Positions 7,968 to 15,174 of a DNA stretch of 64,000 bases are shown piece by piece (position 1 is the stretch's first letter; each line of letters opens with the position of its first letter). The position numbers and the translations under genes are program-made. The DNA lies in assembly GCA_943370355.1 (NCBI GenBank), contig CALRQP020000020.1, forward strand, positions 6,129 to 70,128, written 5' to 3'. The notes under the pieces were generated by a model that was given only the letters and a program-made list of their open reading frames with translations, had not been told where the DNA came from and searched no databases. The stretch comes from JADCGM01 sp943370355 (GTDB taxonomy: Bacteria > Pseudomonadota > Alphaproteobacteria > Sphingomonadales > Sphingomonadaceae).

Positions 7968-7991
7968 GAGAGCCGGATGTTTCCGGCTCTC
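7968..7991. terminator. Hairpin between convergent flhB and fliX
   Basis: A perfect 10-bp stem (GAGAGCCGGA/TCCGGCTCTC) with a TGTT loop lies eight bases past the flhB stop and ten before the fliX stop. There is no T run on either side, so it is a weak or bidirectional terminator. Confidence 0.6.
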
Positions 7992-8000
7992 GATACCCGC

Positions 8001-8402
8001 CTAGCGGGTCAGCTTGGCGAGTTCGACGGCAACGCGGAGCTGGATATCGGCTTGGATGGCGGCAAGGCGGGGATCGTCCGGGATCTCGGCGGCGTCCAGT
8101 TTGGCGGCCATGCCCGCAAGGTGCGATCTGTCGATGCGGCCGGACAGGATCGCGCCCTGCAATTGCTCAAGGTCGCCGAGCATATCCTCAGCCTGCTGAA
8201 TTCCGCGCGAGCGCCGCGCCATCGACGCATCTTCGGCATCGATCTGAAACAGCGACCCGATCAACGCTGTCGGACCGGCCGTGGCTGCCTGCCCAGACGC
8301 GCGAACGCCGGCAGGTCCGCTCGTCGGCATGAAGGCCGGGCCGGATACGCCGGGGCGGGAGGCGACAGGTCGCAGGCGAGGAAGGCCGGAATCGATGCGC
8401 AT
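8001..8402 (-). CDS. fliX: Flagellar assembly regulator FliX
   Basis: In Caulobacter FliX binds FlbD and makes its activity depend on completed early flagellar assembly. The 133-residue protein has a low-complexity N-terminal half. The conserved C-terminal half contains RRSRGIQQAEDMLGDLEQLQ and ends with IQADIQLRVAVELAKL, which matches the family. It lies divergent to flgI and convergent with flhB. The same cluster encodes FlbD at 17095-18450, as expected for a partner. Confidence 0.85.
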   Translation of the reverse strand: MRIDSGLPRLRPVASRPGVSGPAFMPTSGPAGVRASGQAATAGPTALIGSLFQIDAEDASMARRSRGIQQAEDMLGDLEQLQGAILSGRIDRSHLAGMAAKLDAAEIPDDPRLAAIQADIQLRVAVELAKLTR

Positions 8403-8493
8403 GACAGGTCGAATAGCCGCGCGCGGGTTTCCAAGGCGGAAACCATCGGCGCGTTAGGGAGCGCGGCAACAGCCCTTGTCATTGGAACCACCG

Positions 8494-9609
8494 ATGCGCC
8501 GTGCGCGCCTGATCCTGCTGACCGCCGCAACCTCCTTCGCCGCCCTGACGGGGCCGGCGGAGGCGGCGTCGCGGATCAAGGATATTGTGAATATCGAGAA
8601 TGTCCGGGAGAACCAGTTGATCGGCTATGGGCTGGTCGTGGGTCTAAACGGCACGGGCGACAATCCGCGCAATTCGCCGTTCACGACGCAGGCGCTCGCC
8701 TCGATGCTGGAGCGGCTCGGCGTCAGCGTGAAACCGGGCGACATGAAGCCTGCCAATGTCGCGGCCGTCTCGGTCATCGCCAACCTGCCTCCTTATGCGC
8801 GCAAGGGATCGCGCATCGACGTGCAAATCGCCGCGATGGGCGACGCCACCTCGCTCCAGGGTGGGACGTTGCTCGTGACCCCGCTGCTCGGGCTCGATGG
8901 CGAGGCCTATGCGGCAGCGCAGGGCACCGTCCAGGTATCCGGCTTTGCCGCGAAAGGCGCGGCCGCCAGCGTCAGCCGCGGCAGCACGACCTCGGCGCGC
9001 GTGCCCGGTGGCGCAATTGTCGAGCGCGAAGTCGCCTTTGGCTTTGCCGACCAGAACAATGTGAAGCTCGCGCTCAAGAATCCCGACTTCACGACCGCCC
9101 AGCATATCGCCCAGACGATCAATGCCGCACTCAGCGCCCATGCCGCGACCGTTCTCGACCCAGCGACTGTGCAACTCTCGGTGCCCGCTTCCTACCGCGA
9201 CGGCATGATCGCGCTGATCACGCGGATCGAGCGTCTGCCGGTAGATGTCGACGAAACCGCGCGAATCGTCATCGACGAAGCATCCGGCACCGTTGTCATG
9301 GGGGCCGATGTTCGCATCTCGAAGGTCGCGATCGCACAGGGCAATCTGACGATCAGCGTGGCCGAGGCCCCGCAGGCGTCTCAACCCAACCCGCTGTCGA
9401 AAGGCGGTGAGACGGTTGTGCTACCACGCAGTGCCATCAACATCGACGACGGCTCGGGCAAGTCGATGGCCGTCATCGACGGCAGTGCGTCACTCAAGGA
9501 TCTGGTCGGCGGATTGAATGCCCTCGGCGTCGCGCCGCGCGACCTGATTACTATTCTGCAATCGCTGCGCGCAGCTGGTGCCCTTCAGGCCGAAATCGAG
9601 GTGTTCTGA
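8494..9609 (+). CDS. flgI: Flagellar P-ring protein FlgI
   Basis: FlgI polymerises around the rod in the peptidoglycan layer to form the P-ring bushing. The ATG at 8494 gives 371 residues with a clear Sec signal (ARLILLTAATSFAALTGPAEA). The mature part has the conserved start ASRIKDIVNIENVRENQLIGYGLVVGLNGTGD (key run GYGLVVGLNGTGD) and the end DLITILQSLRAAGALQAEIE. A TTG 18 bases upstream is in frame but would spoil the signal peptide. Confidence 0.96.
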   Translation: MRRARLILLTAATSFAALTGPAEAASRIKDIVNIENVRENQLIGYGLVVGLNGTGDNPRNSPFTTQALASMLERLGVSVKPGDMKPANVAAVSVIANLPPYARKGSRIDVQIAAMGDATSLQGGTLLVTPLLGLDGEAYAAAQGTVQVSGFAAKGAAASVSRGSTTSARVPGGAIVEREVAFGFADQNNVKLALKNPDFTTAQHIAQTINAALSAHAATVLDPATVQLSVPASYRDGMIALITRIERLPVDVDETARIVIDEASGTVVMGADVRISKVAIAQGNLTISVAEAPQASQPNPLSKGGETVVLPRSAINIDDGSGKSMAVIDGSASLKDLVGGLNALGVAPRDLITILQSLRAAGALQAEIEVF

Positions 9610-9896
9610 TGTCCGATCCCATCGCACCCGTTTCACGGCTTCCCATCCCGCCCGCACCGGCGACGCCAGGCACCAAGGCGGCGCATGAGTTTGAGGCTGT
9701 CCTTGCCGGGCAGCTCGTCAAACATATGTTCGAGAGCATGCCGCAAAGCGACAGCTTCGGCGGCGGCCCGGGCGAAGACATCTACCGGGGCATGCTCGCC
9801 GAGCGCGTCGGCGACATGATCGGCCGCAATGGCGGCATCGGCATCGCAAAATCGGTCGAGGCCGAGATTGCGCGCATGGCAGGACAACGCCCATGA
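9609..9896 (+). CDS. flgJ: Rod-binding protein, FlgJ N-terminal domain type (CheL)
   Basis: The 95-residue protein is only the rod-binding domain of FlgJ and lacks the muramidase domain, as in alphaproteobacterial CheL. The pattern AHEFEAVLAGQLVKHMFESM...FGGGPGEDIYRGMLAERVGDMI is typical (key residues F-E-A and G-G-x-G-E). It probably caps or guides rod assembly in the periplasm. It overlaps flgI by one base (TGATG) and the next gene by four. Confidence 0.88.
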   Translation: MSDPIAPVSRLPIPPAPATPGTKAAHEFEAVLAGQLVKHMFESMPQSDSFGGGPGEDIYRGMLAERVGDMIGRNGGIGIAKSVEAEIARMAGQRP

Positions 9897-10285
9897 GCCT
9901 CTACAACGAAACCATGGGACTGGTCGGCGATCTCGCGACCACGATGCGGCGGGAAGCGGAAGCGCTGGCGGCCGGGACACCGGCTGCTGCGATGCGTTCG
10001 CTGGCTGCGGAAAAGGCGCGACTTGCCGACCGGCTGACCGCCGCGACCCGCGCCGTGCGCGACGCGGGGTCGCTCGATGGCGATCCGGCGGCGCTCGCCG
10101 ACGCGCTGCGCATGCTCGCCGATGTCGCCGATGCGAGCGCACGCCAGCTAGAGCACCGTCGCCGGGCGGTCGAGGACCTGCTGGGCACGATTGCCCGCGC
10201 GTCCGAGCCCGCCAATCCCTATGGCCGCGGCGGCGTCGTGCCGTTCCGTCGCCCAGGCTCGTTGGTTATCAACTCAAGGGTTTAA
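9893..10285 (+). CDS. FlbY/FlgN-like flagellar protein
   Basis: The 130-residue protein is a predicted long helical hairpin rich in Ala and Arg (LAAEKARLADRLTAATRAV and AVEDLLGTIARASEP). It ends with a short tail, GGVVPFRRPGSLVINSRV. The order flgI - cheL - this gene matches the Caulobacter flgI-cheL-flbY group as I recall it, and FlgN-like export chaperones have a similar helical build. The assignment rests on position and shape, not a clear motif. Its stop shares TTAA with the stop of the convergent flgB. Confidence 0.6.
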   Translation: MSLYNETMGLVGDLATTMRREAEALAAGTPAAAMRSLAAEKARLADRLTAATRAVRDAGSLDGDPAALADALRMLADVADASARQLEHRRRAVEDLLGTIARASEPANPYGRGGVVPFRRPGSLVINSRV

Positions 10286-10674
10286 GCACCGCCCTTGCCG
10301 AGCGCGATTTTCAGCAGGCCGACACTCTTCTTGTAGAGGCTCGATGCCGTCGCATAGTCGCTCTGGACGCGGCCAAGCGCGAGCATTTCATCTTCCAGCG
10401 ACACGCTGTTGCCGTTCGGCTTGACGTCCGACGAGCCGAACTTCACCCCGCTGCCAATGCTGGCAATCGGCTTGGCGCCCAAGGCGACCATCCGGTCGGA
10501 CAGCGCGACACCCGGCCCCGGCAGCTTCGAGGCGAAGTCGTCCGGAACGACGCGCGCGCGGTAGCCGGGCGTATCCGCATTCGCGATATTCTCAGCGATG
10601 ACCGACTGGCGCTTGACCAGGGTCTGCATCGACGCAGCCAGCGAATCCAGCAACCCAATTCCACTGTTTTTCAT
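10282..10674 (-). CDS. flgB: Flagellar proximal rod protein FlgB
   Basis: FlgB is the rod subunit nearest the MS-ring. The 130-residue protein has the rod signature MQTLVKRQSVIAENIANADTPGYRAR (key run ENIANADTPGY) and a C-terminal helix, DYATASSLYKKSVGLLKIAL. It is preceded on the same strand by the large FlaEY-like gene, with a four-base overlap, so the two are co-expressed. Separation from flgC and fliE, with which it usually forms one operon, is unusual. Confidence 0.94.
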   Translation of the reverse strand: MKNSGIGLLDSLAASMQTLVKRQSVIAENIANADTPGYRARVVPDDFASKLPGPGVALSDRMVALGAKPIASIGSGVKFGSSDVKPNGNSVSLEDEMLALGRVQSDYATASSLYKKSVGLLKIALGKGGA

Positions 10675-13346
10675 AGACTTGTTCCTGTGTTCATGGCGGT
10701 CAGCCGCGCGAGCGCCTGCTGATAATTTTTGAGCTTGGCCGACGCGCCGGGCGGGGCGCTTCCCGACCGGTGCAGCGCGGCGTCGTTGACGATCTGCGCC
10801 TTGGTGTCGCTCCAGTAGAGCGAGCGCGCCGCGCTCTGGATCGTCGACATCGCGGCCTCGATCCGGGTTTGTGCGAACGTCGCGTCACTCACCTTGCCGA
10901 GCGACAGCGCGCGGTCGAGATCGAGGCTGAACGTGCCGCCGGGTGTTACGATGGGCGTCTTCCCGCCTGCCGATATCTTCGGCTGTTCGAGCTGGGCGGG
11001 GGCAAGGCCCAGTTTCGACAGTGCATCCTGGCCATCGGGGCCGGCGCGCACTTCGATCCGTGCGGTCTTCGACGCTTCGATTTTGAGCGTCGTGCCCGCG
11101 GACAGCGAAAGCGCGGTCGCTTTACCTGCCGTGCCGAGCAGCAGCGACACCTTCTTGGCGAGGCTCGCCATCGTCTCATTTTCGGCAATGGTGACGGTGC
11201 GGAGGGCGCCCGTGCCGACGCGCAGGCGGAAGCTGTCCCCGGTGCGGACATTCGTCTGGGCGGTCAGCGCCATCGACTCAGGCGCGTTCAATGCGCCGCG
11301 ATGCAGGCCGATCGCCCCGAGTACCGCTGCCCCTTTGGGCGCTGCCGCGACCGTGACCGGCTCGGTCCGGCCGCCGATCGTACCAAATCGTTGGATGTCT
11401 CCGACCGCCCCATCGCTGCCGATCCTCGCAACAAATCCGTCGGTCGCGCCGATCGCATTGCCGCCCAGATCGCCACTGCTCCGCCCGGCCGCAAACAACT
11501 CGCCGTCAAGCCAGGTCAGGCTGTCGACCCGATCGTCCTTGGCCGAAGCGAGCAGGCTTTTGTTCAGGACCGAAAGTTGCGCATCGAGCTGCGTGACCGT
11601 GCCGTCACCAGCCGAAGAGCCGCCAATGGCGATGGCCCCGCTCGCGGCATCGACAGCAATCGATGCTGCACGACCAGCACCCAGTGAAACAACGTCGCCA
11701 ATCGCCAGCGTAGCCGGGTCGGCGCCGCGCAACATGGCTTGCCCATCCTCATTGGATGCGATGAGTACAGTCCCATCCGCCCCGATTGCCAAAGCGGCGA
11801 CGCCGTCCTTGCCGGACCCGCCGAACTGGGCGCGTGCCAAGATTTTTCCGTCGGCATTGAGTCGTGTGACGAAGCCATCCTGGGCCCCGGCACCCGTCTG
11901 GCCCGGCAAAGCCCCGCTGACCGTTCCGCCGACATAGATGCTGCCGTCGCCTCCGACCGCGAGCGCCGTCGCGCCGTCCTCGGCGCGGCTGTCGAGCTGC
12001 GTCGTGAAGCGCGGTGTACCGTCTACGGCGAAGCCAGCAACGAAGGCATCCTTGCCGTTCAGCTGGTCGAGCGAGGTCAGTTTCGCGGTGGTCGATCCGG
12101 CCACGATCACGCCGCCGTCGGGCGCAAGCGCCACCGATGCGCCATCGGTGGGACCCGTGCCGCCGAGCGTCCGCTGCCAAAGCGTCCGACCTTCGCTGTC
12201 GAGCTTGGTCAGCACCAGCCGGTCGCGGCCATCGGATAAATGCGCGCCCATGTCGCCGGCACTCGTCCCAATGACGAAGCTCGACCCGTCGGGCGAGACC
12301 ACGACGCTCGATGCACGGGTTGCTGCCATCACGGGCGCAGGAGCCGTCTTCGCCGTCGATTGGAGCTTGGCCCGCGCCGACGCATCGCGGTCTGTCGCAT
12401 TGATCGTTGCCATGGCATGCGGCTGCAATTTGTCGTCGCCGACATCGAACCGCAGCACACGTGCCCTGCCCGGCGCGTCGAGCATCGTCGTACCCGTTGC
12501 GACGACGACGGCGTTCCCCGCATCGGGTTGATCGAGGCTGACGGTCTCGGTCGAGACTCCCGACAGCGACAGGCCCCATTTGCCGTCGGGCTGCTTCTCG
12601 ACCGCGAATTGCGAGAGATAACGGGCAATGGGGAGACCGTCCGGGGTGGTCTGTGGCGTCCCATCTGCTTTAGTCAGCTGGATCGAGGACATCGCACTGT
12701 TGAGGGCTGCGGCCACTCGGTCGAGCGTGGGCGCACCGCCGTCAAGCGGCACGATGACCGTGTCGGTCCGACCGCTCTTGGTCAGCTTCACGCTGAGCGA
12801 CGTCACCCCGATCAGACCGGTCAGCGCGCTCTCGCGGGCATCGGCAACGCCCTTGCCCTTCACCGATGCGGCGGTCTTCGGAAGCGCCACCGACTGCAGG
12901 TTCCATTGCGGACTGCCAAATCCCAGCCGCAGCTTTTCGACATCGGCCCCGGCGATGAAGCCCTGCACTTCCGCGAGGCCGCTCGTGAAGCGCGCCGCCA
13001 TCGCCGCGCGGCTGCCGTCTGAAAGGCCCGCCTTCGCCGCGCCGGCCGCGAGCGTGTGCAGCCGGTCGAGCGCCTTGTAGAGCGCGAAGGTCGCGGCAAG
13101 ATCCTTGTTCGCCGAGTCGGGCGGATCGATCAGGCTTTTGAGCTTGAGAACGGTATCGGCGCGGGCCGAGGGTTGGGTCGTTTCCCAGGGTGCTGTTGCG
13201 GCCGGCGTCGTGAACTGCGCCTTGGCGATCCCGACCGCCGCGGTCAGGATGTCGCCGCTGTCCGTCGTAGCCACGGAGCTGCTCGACGACAAAGCGCCGC
13301 CCAGCAGCACATAGGCCGCACTTCCCGACAGGACATTCATCGTCAT
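10671..13346 (-). CDS. Large beta-propeller flagellar regulator, FlaEY-like
   Basis: The ATG at 13346 gives 891 residues. The middle part (about 350-690) is made of repeated blades of the type A-x-D-G-x-x-x-V-x-G-S/T (for example LAPDGGVIVAGST and VGGDGSIYVGGTVSG), which suggests a six- to seven-bladed propeller. The flanks are Ala/Ser-rich and helical, with a C-terminal helix YWSDTKAQIVNDAALH. No signal peptide is obvious. Caulobacter FlaEY, a modulator of flagellin expression, has similar size and context as I recall, but this is a tentative link. The gene overlaps flgB and shares its upstream region with fliG. Confidence 0.6.
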   Translation of the reverse strand: MTMNVLSGSAAYVLLGGALSSSSSVATTDSGDILTAAVGIAKAQFTTPAATAPWETTQPSARADTVLKLKSLIDPPDSANKDLAATFALYKALDRLHTLAAGAAKAGLSDGSRAAMAARFTSGLAEVQGFIAGADVEKLRLGFGSPQWNLQSVALPKTAASVKGKGVADARESALTGLIGVTSLSVKLTKSGRTDTVIVPLDGGAPTLDRVAAALNSAMSSIQLTKADGTPQTTPDGLPIARYLSQFAVEKQPDGKWGLSLSGVSTETVSLDQPDAGNAVVVATGTTMLDAPGRARVLRFDVGDDKLQPHAMATINATDRDASARAKLQSTAKTAPAPVMAATRASSVVVSPDGSSFVIGTSAGDMGAHLSDGRDRLVLTKLDSEGRTLWQRTLGGTGPTDGASVALAPDGGVIVAGSTTAKLTSLDQLNGKDAFVAGFAVDGTPRFTTQLDSRAEDGATALAVGGDGSIYVGGTVSGALPGQTGAGAQDGFVTRLNADGKILARAQFGGSGKDGVAALAIGADGTVLIASNEDGQAMLRGADPATLAIGDVVSLGAGRAASIAVDAASGAIAIGGSSAGDGTVTQLDAQLSVLNKSLLASAKDDRVDSLTWLDGELFAAGRSSGDLGGNAIGATDGFVARIGSDGAVGDIQRFGTIGGRTEPVTVAAAPKGAAVLGAIGLHRGALNAPESMALTAQTNVRTGDSFRLRVGTGALRTVTIAENETMASLAKKVSLLLGTAGKATALSLSAGTTLKIEASKTARIEVRAGPDGQDALSKLGLAPAQLEQPKISAGGKTPIVTPGGTFSLDLDRALSLGKVSDATFAQTRIEAAMSTIQSAARSLYWSDTKAQIVNDAALHRSGSAPPGASAKLKNYQQALARLTAMNTGTSL

Positions 13347-13394
13347 GACCGCAGCGCATCTAGCGGTTCGGGAGCTAACCCGGCGTAAACCGGC

Positions 13395-13409
13395 GGGCAG
13401 GCAGGAAGC
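13395..13409 (+). promoter_or_regulatory. Possible sigma-54 -24/-12 element for fliG
   Basis: GG (13396-13397) and GC (13408-13409) are ten bases apart, with CA after the GG as in the consensus. The predicted start of transcription falls inside the FlbD-like box just in front of fliG. The TT before GC is missing, so the call is weak. Confidence 0.25.
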
Positions 13410-13426
13410 GGGCAATAACTGCCTAG
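13408..13426. promoter_or_regulatory. ftr-like FlbD box between the FlaEY-like gene and fliG
   Basis: GCGGGCAATAACTGCCTAG keeps the GGCAA-N4-TGCC core and the terminal AG of the element at 5023-5041. It lies 13 bases upstream of the fliG start and about 60 upstream of the divergent gene. It could therefore repress one unit and activate the other. Confidence 0.5.
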
Positions 13427-13438
13427 CTGGATGCTCGC

Positions 13439-14467
13439 ATGAAACTGCCTCTCGCCGAACCGCCCGAACTGCGCCGCTATACCGGCATGCAGCGCGCTGC
13501 TGCGCTGATGCTCGCGCTTGGCGAAGAGCATGGCGGGCCGATCTGGGCGCAGCTCGCCGAGGATGAGGTCAAGGAACTCTCGGCCGCCATCTCATCGCTG
13601 GGCCGCACACCCGGCCCCGTCGCCGAATATCTGTGCAGTCAGTTCAGCGCCGAACTCGGCGGTGTGTCCAATTTCAACGGCTCCTTCGAGACGACCGAAC
13701 GGCTGCTGCTCGCGGCGCTGCCGCCCGAGAAGGTCAAGTCGATCATGGAAGACGTGCGCGGCCCCTATGGCCGTACGATGTGGGACAAGCTCGGCAATGT
13801 GAACGAGGCGGTGCTCGCCTCCTATCTGCGCAATGAATATCCGCAGACCGTTGCGGTCATCCTGCACAAGCTGAAGGCGGATCATGCCGCGCGCGTGCTG
13901 ACCGAACTGCCCAACGAACTGGCGATCGAAGTCATCGCGCGGATGCTGAAACTGGAAACGGTGCAGAAGGACGTGCTCAACGAGATCGAGCAAACACTTC
14001 GCGCCGAATTCATGACCAATCTCGCCCGCACGCAGAAGCGCGATCCGCATGAGGCGATGGCTGAAGTATTCAACGCGTTCAGCCGCTCGACCGAAGAGTC
14101 CTTGCTCACCGCGCTCGAAGGCCGTGCGCCCGAATCGGCGGAGAAAATCCGTGCGCTGATGTTCACGTTCGAGGACCTGTCGCGGCTCACGCCGCAGGCG
14201 ATCCAGTCGGTGCTTCGCGATGCCGATCGCGCCGATCTCAAGCTGGCGCTGCGCGGTGCACCCGAAGAGCTCAAGGATCTGTTCTTCTCGGGCATGTCCG
14301 AACGGTCGGGCAAGCTGCTGCGCGAGGAGATGGCCGCACTCGGCCCGGTCCGGCTGCGCGACGTCGAGGACGCCCAGTCAAACCTCGTTCGCGTCGCCAA
14401 ATCGCTGGCGGATCGCGGCGAAATCGCGCTCGCCGACAGCGGCGATGGCGATGAAGTGCTGATCTGA
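13439..14467 (+). CDS. fliG: Flagellar motor switch protein FliG
   Basis: FliG sits on the MS-ring and receives torque from MotA. The 342-residue protein has the three family domains. They show MQRAAALMLALGEEHGGPIW at the start, NEYPQTVAVILHKLKADHAARVL in the middle and the C-terminal charged torque helix RADLKLALRGAPEELKDLFFSGMSERSGKLLREEM (key D, K, R, E residues). The short interval before its start carries an ftr-like box. fliH overlaps the stop. Confidence 0.95.
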   Translation: MKLPLAEPPELRRYTGMQRAAALMLALGEEHGGPIWAQLAEDEVKELSAAISSLGRTPGPVAEYLCSQFSAELGGVSNFNGSFETTERLLLAALPPEKVKSIMEDVRGPYGRTMWDKLGNVNEAVLASYLRNEYPQTVAVILHKLKADHAARVLTELPNELAIEVIARMLKLETVQKDVLNEIEQTLRAEFMTNLARTQKRDPHEAMAEVFNAFSRSTEESLLTALEGRAPESAEKIRALMFTFEDLSRLTPQAIQSVLRDADRADLKLALRGAPEELKDLFFSGMSERSGKLLREEMAALGPVRLRDVEDAQSNLVRVAKSLADRGEIALADSGDGDEVLI

Positions 14468-15045
14468 TGGCCGGTGCCGTCAGCCAGCTGCAGTGGCTCG
14501 ACCTTGCCGCGCCCGCCCCGGCGGTCGCGATCGATCCGCAGCATGAGGCCGATGTCGCAATCGCCCGCGCCGAGGGGTTCGATGCCGGCTATGCGGCCGC
14601 ACGAGCCGAAGCAGACGCCGCACACGCCGCTGCGACGCGCGCGATCGAGACGGCGCTGCGCGACTCAGGCGCACAGATCGACCGACTGATCGCCGAGCTT
14701 TCGGCCGAAGCTGCGAATCTGGCTCTGGCGATCGGCGACCATCTCGCCGGTCACACACGCGACACTGACGCAGCGCTTGCCAAGCTGATTGGCGACGCTG
14801 TGCGCCAGGCGGTTGGCCAGCCGGTACTCCGCCTCACCGTCGCACCCGAAAGGGTCGAGGCCGTTCGGACCCTCGCCAGCGCGGCCGTCGACCGGATCGG
14901 CGCCGGCATCCGCGTCGATGTCGAAGGCGAAGCCGGGCTTCAGCCCGGTGACATTCGCGCCGACTGGCAGACGGGGGGACTTCAGGCCTCTGCCGAGGAA
15001 CGGCGCAGCGCCATTCTGACCAGCCTTGCCTCGGCGGGCCTTTGA
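14467..15045 (+). CDS. fliH: Flagellar assembly protein FliH
   Basis: FliH is the peripheral stalk that regulates the FliI ATPase and docks it to the C-ring. The 192-residue protein has the Ala/Glu-rich coiled N-terminal region typical of FliH (ARAEGFDAGYAAARAEADAAHAAA, with the G-x-x-x-G spacing). A C-terminal domain follows with LRLTVAPERVE...VDVEGEAGLQPGDIRADW. The gene order after fliG supports the call. fliI is not in the window. Confidence 0.85.
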   Translation: MAGAVSQLQWLDLAAPAPAVAIDPQHEADVAIARAEGFDAGYAAARAEADAAHAAATRAIETALRDSGAQIDRLIAELSAEAANLALAIGDHLAGHTRDTDAALAKLIGDAVRQAVGQPVLRLTVAPERVEAVRTLASAAVDRIGAGIRVDVEGEAGLQPGDIRADWQTGGLQASAEERRSAILTSLASAGL

Positions 15046-15053
15046 CGCCCGCC
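15033..15053 (+). terminator. Small hairpin over the fliH stop codon
   Basis: GGCGGGC and GCCCGCC (15033-15039, 15047-15053) can pair around the fliH stop. There is no T run. It may be a weak terminator separating fliG-fliH from fliF. Confidence 0.3.
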
Positions 15054-15056
15054 CAA

Positions 15057-15075
15057 CCCGGCAATTACTGCCGAT
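15057..15075. promoter_or_regulatory. ftr-like FlbD box in front of fliF, first copy
   Basis: CCCGGCAATTACTGCCGAT is nearly identical to the box at 5023-5041. It lies 100 bases upstream of fliF, the first gene of the unit that includes flbD, so FlbD would control its own synthesis. A weaker copy follows at 15079-15097. Confidence 0.6.
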
Positions 15076-15078
15076 CTG

Positions 15079-15097
15079 GTGGGTAATTGCTGCCCCC
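15079..15097. promoter_or_regulatory. Degenerate second ftr-like box in front of fliF
   Basis: GGTAATTGCTGCC (15082-15094) differs from the core of the first box by one base in the left half-site. It is spaced 22 bases from it, two helical turns, so two FlbD dimers could bind one face. Confidence 0.4.
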
Positions 15098-15174
15098 GAT
15101 TAAACCCCACTTCACTGCCCGGTCCCTACCCACTCGCCAGCCCCGCACGCTGGGAATCGTAGGAAAGACCGCAG

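Noticed and set aside
8001..9410. Long plus-strand frame over fliX and flgI
   Set aside because: It is a shadow frame with an Arg-rich, motif-free translation. Both known genes have better support.
15076..15092. TGGTGGGTAATTGCT as a sigma-54 promoter of fliF
   Set aside because: The GG and GC are nine rather than ten bases apart, and the sequence overlaps the second FlbD-like box.
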